Shown here: in pieces, positions 6,513-13,330 of the stretch
Layout of the letters: each line of letters begins with the position of its first letter
How positions within the stretch are numbered: position 1 is the first letter of the stretch
Origin: Rhodospirillaceae bacterium UBA6608
GTDB lineage: Bacteria; Pseudomonadota; Alphaproteobacteria; Rhodospirillales_A; Casp-alpha2
Assembly (NCBI GenBank): GCA_002433335.1
Contig: DJHY01000002.1
Span: 1 to 13,330 of the forward strand
DNA length: 13,330 nucleotides
Reading direction: 5' to 3'
Notes under the pieces: generated by a model
The model's database searches: none
What the model was told of the DNA's origin: nothing
The model's input: the letters and a program-made list of their open reading frames with translations, nothing else
Program-made: the position numbers and the translations under genes

Positions 6513-7574
6513 ATGGCCGCCGACATGACTCAAACGATCGTGCCCGATACGGTGATCCCGGCGGGCCCCGAGGCCACCGCATGGTCCGATCTGGACCCCG
6601 GCCTTGACCTCTGGGCGGAGATCGACCGCCTGCGCAAAGAAAAGAATGCCGTGATCCTGGCCCACTATTACCAGGACCCGGAAATTCAGGACCTGGCGGA
6701 TTTCGTCGGCGACTCCCTGGATTTGTCGCGCAAGGCAGCAGCGACCGACGCGGACATGATCGTGTTCTGCGGCGTGCGCTTCATGGCCGAGGTCGCGAAG
6801 ACCCTAAGCCCGACCAAGACGGTCGTGCTGCCGGATCTGAATGCCGGCTGCTCGCTTGAAGAAAGCTGCCCGCCCGACGACTTCGCCAAATTCGTGGCCC
6901 AGCACCCCGACCACATCGTGGTCACCTATATCAATTCCTCGGCCCGGGTGAAGGCGCTGTCGGACGTGATCGTGACCTCGTCCAACGCCGAGCACATCGT
7001 GCGCAACCTGCCCGCCGACAAGCCGATCCTGTTCGCGCCGGACAAGCACCTGGGTGCCTATATCCAGCGTCAGACCGGCCGCGAGATGGTGTTCTGGGAC
7101 GGTGCCTGCATCGTGCACGACCGCTTCTCCGAACGGGAACTGGTCAAGCTCAAGGCCCGCCACCCCGACGCCCCGGTCGCCGCGCACCCGGAATGCCACG
7201 ACGGCATCCTGAAGCACGCCGATCATGTCGGCTCGACGCGCTCGATCCTGGATTACGTGATCGCCCATCCCGCCGATACGGTGATCGTGGCCACGGAACA
7301 GCACATCTTCCACCAGATGCAGAAATCCGCCCCGGGCAAGACCTTCCTGGCCGCGCCCGGCGCCGACGGCACCTGCAACTGCGCGAACTGTCCGTACATG
7401 GAACTGAACACGCTGGAGAAGCTGTACCTGTCCATGCTCAACGAGGCCCCGCGGGTGGAGATCGACGAAGAGCTGCGTCTTAAGGCACTGAAGCCGCTGG
7501 AACGGATGCTGGAACTGTCGCCGCCCGCCAAGGACGGCAAGAACCCCAAGGGTGGCTCCAAGGCCGCGGCCTGA
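6513..7574 (+). CDS. nadA: Quinolinate synthase A
   Basis: NadA condenses iminoaspartate with dihydroxyacetone phosphate to quinolinate, the committed ring-forming step of de novo NAD synthesis, using an oxygen-sensitive [4Fe-4S] cluster. The 353-residue protein shows the N-terminal HYYQDPEIQDLADFVGDSL signature (51-69), NINSS-type YINSSARVKALSD (139-151) and FAPDKHLG (174-181). The cluster ligands are by alignment Cys113 (NAGCSLEESCP), Cys228 (HPECH) and Cys293 (CNCANCPYM); Cys288 and Cys290 belong to the same C-terminal motif. The last ~17 residues are a short Lys/Gly/Ala-rich tail. The start at 6513 has GAGGAG ten bases upstream; a second ATG four codons in is possible. nadC follows after 47 bp, forming a nadAC operon. 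nadB (aspartate oxidase), which makes the substrate, is not in the window. Confidence 0.97.
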   Translation: MAADMTQTIVPDTVIPAGPEATAWSDLDPGLDLWAEIDRLRKEKNAVILAHYYQDPEIQDLADFVGDSLDLSRKAAATDADMIVFCGVRFMAEVAKTLSPTKTVVLPDLNAGCSLEESCPPDDFAKFVAQHPDHIVVTYINSSARVKALSDVIVTSSNAEHIVRNLPADKPILFAPDKHLGAYIQRQTGREMVFWDGACIVHDRFSERELVKLKARHPDAPVAAHPECHDGILKHADHVGSTRSILDYVIAHPADTVIVATEQHIFHQMQKSAPGKTFLAAPGADGTCNCANCPYMELNTLEKLYLSMLNEAPRVEIDEELRLKALKPLERMLELSPPAKDGKNPKGGSKAAA

Positions 7575-7621
7575 GCCACCTTCGCCCACTCCGTTCGCCC
7601 GCCCCGTTAGCAGGAATCCGC

Positions 7622-8470
7622 ATGACTTTCGCGCCCCCCGATCCGGCCGACATCCAGGCCGTCGTCAATGCCGCCTTGACCGAAGACATCGGTCGGGGCG
7701 ACGCCACCACCCGCGCCACCGTGCCGCCCGAAACGCTGCTGACGCTGGACCTCAACACCCGTCAGGACATCGTCGTCTGCGGCATGCCGGTCGCATTGGA
7801 AGTCTTCCAACGGCTGGCCCCGGAGGCCGAAATCACGGTATTCGCCAAGGACGGCGACAAGGCCCCCAAAGGCACCCGGCTGGCGCGCCTGACCGGCACG
7901 GCCCAGGGCCTGTTGTCGGCCGAGCGCACGGCGCTGAACCTGTTGCAGATCCTGTCCGGGATCGCCACGGTCACCCGCCAGTACGTGGACGAGATCGCGG
8001 GCACCGGCGCGGTACTGCTCGATACCCGCAAGACCATTCCGGGCCTGCGCGGCCTGTCCAAATACGCCGTGCGCGCCGGGGGCGGCACCAACCACCGCAT
8101 GCGCCTGGACGACGGCATCTTGATCAAGGACAACCACGTCGCCGTCTGCGGCGGTTCGGTCGGTGAAGCCGTACGCCGGGCCAAGGCATCCGATACCGGC
8201 CTGGAAGTGCGCGCCGAATGCGACACCCTGGATCAGGTCCGCGAAGCCATCGAGGCGGGGGCGGACTCGCTGCTGCTCGACAACATGCCGCCGCCGGTGC
8301 TGCGCGAAGCGGTCGCGATCGTTGGCGGCCGGGTGCCGTTGGAAGCCTCGGGTGGTGTCAAACTGGACACCATCCGCGCCATCGCCGAGACGGGCGTGAA
8401 TTACATTTCGTCCGGCGCAATCACGCAGAGTGCGCCCGCCGTGGATATCGGCCTCGACTTGGCCGAATAA
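7622..8470 (+). CDS. nadC: Nicotinate-nucleotide pyrophosphorylase (carboxylating), quinolinate phosphoribosyltransferase
   Basis: NadC converts quinolinate and phosphoribosyl pyrophosphate to nicotinate mononucleotide and CO2, the step after NadA. The 282-residue protein is the normal length. Visible motifs are ERTALNLLQILSGIAT (101-116), DTRKTIPGLR (134-143), the substrate-binding basic stretch KYAVRAGGGTNHRMRLDDG (147-165), ILIKDNH with Lys169, and the C-terminal phosphate site LEASGGV...NYISSGAITQSA. AGGA six bases before the ATG at 7622 supports the start. It lies 47 bp after nadA and is read with it, so two successive enzymes of one pathway are co-expressed. A strong hairpin terminator begins about 20 bp after the stop. 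Nothing unusual was seen. Confidence 0.97.
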   Translation: MTFAPPDPADIQAVVNAALTEDIGRGDATTRATVPPETLLTLDLNTRQDIVVCGMPVALEVFQRLAPEAEITVFAKDGDKAPKGTRLARLTGTAQGLLSAERTALNLLQILSGIATVTRQYVDEIAGTGAVLLDTRKTIPGLRGLSKYAVRAGGGTNHRMRLDDGILIKDNHVAVCGGSVGEAVRRAKASDTGLEVRAECDTLDQVREAIEAGADSLLLDNMPPPVLREAVAIVGGRVPLEASGGVKLDTIRAIAETGVNYISSGAITQSAPAVDIGLDLAE

Positions 8471-8489
8471 CCGACAGAGTTTCGGGTAC

Positions 8490-8519
8490 AAAAAAGGCGG
8501 CCCCAAGGGCCGCCTTTTT
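8490..8519. terminator. Bidirectional intrinsic terminator between nadC and the chemoreceptor gene
   Basis: A perfect 8-bp GC stem GGCGGCCC (8496-8503) / GGGCCGCC (8507-8514) with a 3-base loop is flanked by A6 (8490-8495) and T5 (8515-8519). It serves nadC rightwards and the convergent chemoreceptor gene leftwards, whose stop codon is only 18 bp away. Confidence 0.92.
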
Positions 8520-8536
8520 ACGTTTTGGAACCGCTC

Positions 8537-9883
8537 TTAGCGGGCGATCAATTCGTCGAGGTACTTCAGGACGTCCTTGGACGCTTCCGCGACCTGGGCG
8601 ATTTCGACCAGGGCGCCATCCAGATCCCCTTCCTTATACAGGCGGGCGGCCTGAATGCCGTGGTCATGGACGGCCTTGTGCGGGACGGCCATGGCGGCAT
8701 AGGCCGGATGGGCGCGAACTTCCGGATCGTCGATCTTGTCGTACCATTTGCCCAGGCGGCAGGAGTGGTGATCGGCCAGCTCATCCGGATCCAAACGGAC
8801 GCGGCCCACGACCATTTCCGCCAGTTTTTTCTTCCAGATGATGTGATCCGACTTGGCCCGGTAAATCGTCATGTCGGGGATTTCCTGCCCCAACAAGGCA
8901 TCCAGGCCCGACGCCAGTTCTTCGTCAGTCGCCGCCAGGAAGTCGACGATGGATTCAATTTGCGCCACGTTGTTGGCCGTCATCCCGGCGATCGCGGTAA
9001 TCCCGCCGGCCACTTCATTACTGGCGGCGGTCTGCTGGGTGAGGATGCTGGCGATTTCTTCCATCTTCTGTGAAATGCCGATCACCTGTTCCGACATGCG
9101 GCGCATCTCGTCCCCGGCGGTGCCGATCACGTCGCGGCCTTCGGACACGGCCTCGGCGCCATCGCGCATGGAAGACACGATCCCATCCATTCCATTGCGC
9201 AGGTTGTCGATACGCGTGCGAATGTCTTCCGTCGCCTTGGCCGTCTGGTTCGACAGGTTCTTGACCTCGGACGCGACGACCGCGAAGCCCTTACCGGCCT
9301 CGCCGGCACGGGCGGCTTCAATGGTGGCGTTCAAGGCCAGCAGGTTGGTCTGCTTGGCGATGTCGTTGATCTGACCCACGATGTTGCCGATCTGGGACGA
9401 AGCTTCGGCCAGGGTTTCGACCCGCGCAGACGCCGCCTCGACCGCAACGGCAATGCGTTCCATCGCCGCAATGGCCCGGTCGGCGGAGGCCACGCCCTGG
9501 TCGGCGGTATGGCGCGCCGTCAAGGCCTCGCCCGCCGCTCCTTCGGTGTTACGGGCGATCTCGGCGACCGATGCGACCAATTCCTCGGCGGCGGCGGCAA
9601 TCGCCTGCGACCGGTTGTCGACTTCGCGGGTATCGCGGATCATCTCGGCCGAGCTGGACACCGCTTCGTTCAGATTGACGGACATGGAAACCATGCCCCT
9701 AAGGCTTTCCAGGCCGCGTTTTTGAAACGCACGGGCCGCGGATTTGATCTTGGCGATCAGGCCGGAGGAGACATCGGGGACTTGGTCATAGGCACCAGCC
9801 TGCAATTTCGAGATCGCAATTTCGGCTGAATCGGCATCATCCACGCCAGACGTTTCCGGCGCGGCTACAGTCATCTCGTTCAC
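8537..9883 (-). CDS. Soluble methyl-accepting chemotaxis protein with C-terminal CZB zinc-binding domain
   Basis: This is a 448-residue chemoreceptor that signals through CheW/CheA. No hydrophobic segment long enough to cross a membrane is present, so it is cytoplasmic. Order: a short N-terminal part (1-60) without a recognisable sensor domain; a long coiled-coil signalling region (about 65-325) with the near-invariant hairpin tip at 171-210 (QINDIAKQTNLLALNATIEA onward, including GEAGKGFAVVASEVKNL); and a CZB domain (about 340-448). The zinc ligands are predicted as His347, Cys375 (in HSCRLGKWY), His402 and His406. The Cys-to-His (27) and His-to-His (4) spacings equal those of E. coli DgcZ (Cys52, His79, His83). 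CZB domains are reported to sense zinc or hypochlorous acid. Start: GTG at 9883 with AAAGGAG eight bases upstream is preferred over the ATG three codons later. The methyltransferase gene lies 96 bp upstream on the same strand. Confidence 0.95.
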   Translation of the reverse strand: MNEMTVAAPETSGVDDADSAEIAISKLQAGAYDQVPDVSSGLIAKIKSAARAFQKRGLESLRGMVSMSVNLNEAVSSSAEMIRDTREVDNRSQAIAAAAEELVASVAEIARNTEGAAGEALTARHTADQGVASADRAIAAMERIAVAVEAASARVETLAEASSQIGNIVGQINDIAKQTNLLALNATIEAARAGEAGKGFAVVASEVKNLSNQTAKATEDIRTRIDNLRNGMDGIVSSMRDGAEAVSEGRDVIGTAGDEMRRMSEQVIGISQKMEEIASILTQQTAASNEVAGGITAIAGMTANNVAQIESIVDFLAATDEELASGLDALLGQEIPDMTIYRAKSDHIIWKKKLAEMVVGRVRLDPDELADHHSCRLGKWYDKIDDPEVRAHPAYAAMAVPHKAVHDHGIQAARLYKEGDLDGALVEIAQVAEASKDVLKYLDELIAR

Positions 9884-9979
9884 TACTTAAACTCCTTTAA
9901 TCCGTAGAAACGGACCCCCCCGATTGACGGACAACATACATTCACAACCTTGCAAGTGTATGAGAATATAAGAAAATTG
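9884..9979 (-). promoter_or_regulatory. AT-rich gap upstream of the chemoreceptor gene
   Basis: These 96 bp are clearly more AT-rich than their surroundings. An AT-rich hairpin lies at 9962-9987: GAG-AA-TATAA pairs with TTATA-CTC around an 8-base loop, overlapping the methyltransferase stop codon. No U tract follows it on the minus strand. The composition suggests a promoter for the chemoreceptor, but I could not place a convincing -35/-10 pair, and no flagellar sigma-28 type motif was recognised. Confidence 0.35.
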
Positions 9980-10810
9980 TTATACTCTTAGGCATGCGGC
10001 CTGGGTTTTATAGCGCACGTCAACACGGCCATCGGCGGCGACGAACCGCTGGGCAAGACTCAGCAGGGCGGCCTCGGCTGCGGCCTCGCCATGCAATTCC
10101 TTGTATCCGGACATTTTCGAACGGGACAACATCAGGCCCGTGAATTCCTCCGGGGTCAGGCGCCAAACCCAATCGTGAATGAACTCGCGCACATCGCGGG
10201 CCCATTCCAGGGCGTTCAACTCGGCCATCAGGTCCCAACTGCGATAGGTCCGCCGATATCCCTCGACCGATCCTTCGATCTCACTTTCGAAGGCGGCGAT
10301 CAAGGGATCGTTGAAAAGATCGCGGTTGTTGTAGAGCACCAGCAGCACCCCGCCGGGCGCCAGAACGCGGCGCGCCTCGGCATAAAACCGCGGCCGATCG
10401 AACCAATGAGCCGCCTGCGCCGCCATCAGCAACCCGATCTCGCCGTCGCCGAACGGCAACTCTTCCGCCGCGCCTTTCACGACCGAGACGTCGCGCCGAT
10501 CCTTCAAGGCGAGTTCGGCCTGCGCCCGCATGTCGTCATTCGGCTCGACCACCCGCGCCGACCAAGGTCGTTCGGCCGGGTCGCTCAACGCGGTCAGCAT
10601 CGCCCGGGTGGATATCCCGGTTCCGGCGCCGACATCAGCCAGGATGCGCGGCACTCCTGGCGTCACCGCCCAATATTCCCGGACCATCGCCAGCGCCGCC
10701 GCCGGATAGTCCGGGCGGTATTTCTGATAGGCCTCGGCCAAGCCGGTAAAGCGCCCGGTATTGTCGGCGCCCTGCCGCTCCGAGCCAGCGCTTGGATCGG
10801 TTGATGTCAT
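9980..10810 (-). CDS. Class I SAM-dependent methyltransferase, substrate unknown
   Basis: This is a 276-residue protein of the Methyltransferase_11-like group. The SAM-binding motif I is ADVGAGTGIS (58-67), an acidic residue ends strand 2 (VVEPN, Glu89), motif II-like GAAEELPF is at 113-120, and AAQAAHWFD (130-138) plus VLAPGGVLLVLY (149-160) complete the Rossmann core. The N-terminal GLAEAYQKYRPDYP is typical of methyltransferases in this group acting on small molecules. The C-terminal ~100 residues are an unassigned helical region. The frame runs upstream to 10945, but that extension overlaps promoter-like sequence and is Cys/aromatic-rich, so the ATG at 10810 is preferred. No good Shine-Dalgarno lies before it, while a -10-like TATAAG lies six bases upstream, which suggests a leaderless message. 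It is divergent from mdh and upstream of the chemoreceptor gene. Confidence 0.85.
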   Translation of the reverse strand: MTSTDPSAGSERQGADNTGRFTGLAEAYQKYRPDYPAAALAMVREYWAVTPGVPRILADVGAGTGISTRAMLTALSDPAERPWSARVVEPNDDMRAQAELALKDRRDVSVVKGAAEELPFGDGEIGLLMAAQAAHWFDRPRFYAEARRVLAPGGVLLVLYNNRDLFNDPLIAAFESEIEGSVEGYRRTYRSWDLMAELNALEWARDVREFIHDWVWRLTPEEFTGLMLSRSKMSGYKELHGEAAAEAALLSLAQRFVAADGRVDVRYKTQAACLRV

Positions 10811-10898
10811 ACGCCACTTATACGCTTGTCCCAGGCTGAAAACAGGCTGATCCGCAGGTTGTGGCGTAAAAAAAAGACACAACCCGGCGGGAATGCGC

Positions 10899-10928
10899 TT
10901 GCAGAATGCCGCGCCTCTGTGGGATATT
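10899..10928 (+). promoter_or_regulatory. Candidate promoter of the mdh-sucC unit
   Basis: TTGCAG (10899-10904) and GATATT (10923-10928) are separated by 18 bases and lie just upstream of a locally AT-rich stretch. They match the sigma-70 consensus at 3 and 4 of 6 positions, so this is tentative. If correct, the mdh leader is about 175 nt long. Confidence 0.35.
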
Positions 10929-10997
10929 GTATACCAACAAATCAAACATCAGGGTGGGCAGCCAGTCCCGGTTGCCCTGGGGGTCGTTTCGCGCTAG

Positions 10998-12239
<1,242 letters not shown>

Positions 12240-12250
12240 GTTGGACCGAT

Positions 12251-12288
12251 CGGCCCGCGCCCTCCCCGGGCGCGGGCCGGTTGTTTTT
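12251..12288 (+). terminator. Intrinsic terminator-like hairpin between mdh and sucC
   Basis: A 12-bp perfect stem CGGCCCGCGCCC (12251-12262) / GGGCGCGGGCCG (12268-12279) with a 5-base TCCCC loop is followed by TTGTTTTT. It lies 12 bp after the mdh stop and 42 bp before sucC. It could end most mdh transcription or act as a partial terminator that sets the mdh to sucC ratio. Confidence 0.85.
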
Positions 12289-12329
12289 CAGGATACGTAA
12301 CCGAAGCGTTAGGAGTTTGAGGGGACGCG

Positions 12330-13330
<1,001 letters not shown>

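Noticed and set aside
6804..7589. Minus-strand 261-codon frame opposite nadA
   Set aside because: It is entirely antisense to nadA, is repetitive in Gly/Val/His/Arg, and matches no family that I recognise.
7607..8506. Minus-strand 299-codon frame opposite nadC
   Set aside because: This long frame is produced by GC-rich codon bias opposite a conserved enzyme; its start lies in the terminator region.
10091..10804. Plus-strand 237-codon frame opposite the methyltransferase
   Set aside because: The methyltransferase frame carries clear SAM-binding motifs; the opposite frame has none and no ribosome site.
10810..10868. 8-bp inverted repeat TACGCCAC / GTGGCGTA with 43-base spacing
   Set aside because: If the methyltransferase message starts at its ATG, the far arm is not transcribed; with such a long spacer, chance is a sufficient explanation.
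10925..10937. TTGTATACCAA near-palindrome next to the putative mdh -10, resembling a GntR-family half-site pair
   Set aside because: It misses the TNGT-N3-ACNA pattern at one key base and is short; no regulator gene is nearby, so a specific operator call is not supportable.

Overview
This is a GC-rich (about 60-65% by eye), densely coded piece of an alphaproteobacterial chromosome. The best guess is a Rhodospirillales-like organism, based on the sdhAB ... zapE ... mdh-sucC gene order, the soluble chemoreceptor with a C-terminal CZB domain, the DUF6494-type small protein and the codon usage. The lineage is inferred from gene content; no rRNA gene is present. No tRNA, CRISPR array, insertion sequence, phage gene or integration site was seen. 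Both window ends cut genes: sdhA at the left and sucC at the right.

Layout. (1) 1-1584: 3' part of sdhA, then sdhB, closed by a strong hairpin terminator shared with a convergent small gene. (2) 1603-3618: accessory genes, namely a DUF6494-like small protein (-), a PaiB-type FMN-binding regulator (+) and a sterol desaturase/fatty acid hydroxylase family membrane protein (-). The last two converge so tightly that their stop codons share one CTAG. (3) 3619-6342: a COG4091 oxidoreductase with a C-terminal SAF domain (the superfamily that contains the Brucella DXR-like enzyme DRL), then zapE. (4) 6343-8519: nadA-nadC, with its own leader and a bidirectional terminator. (5) 8537-10810 (-): a cytoplasmic CZB chemoreceptor and an S-adenosylmethionine (SAM)-dependent methyltransferase. 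(6) 10811-13330: a 298-bp regulatory gap, mdh, a strong hairpin terminator and the first 333 codons of sucC.

How the genes fit together. SdhA/SdhB (complex II), Mdh and SucC are TCA-cycle enzymes. NadA and NadC supply the NAD that Mdh and the 2-oxo acid dehydrogenases use. ZapE is a cell-division ATPase often found near these genes in alphaproteobacteria. The remaining genes are interspersed single genes with their own signals.

The most unusual feature is in mdh. After a complete, normal malate dehydrogenase of about 317 residues, the reading frame continues for 59 residues of Lys/Ala/Pro-rich sequence resembling a histone H1 or AlgP tail (14 Lys, 2 Arg, 28 Ala, 9 Pro, net charge about +14). 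I know of no described function for such a tail on this enzyme. Secondary points are a possible Shine-Dalgarno-sequestering leader upstream of mdh, a possibly leaderless methyltransferase transcript, and the DRL-like oxidoreductase.
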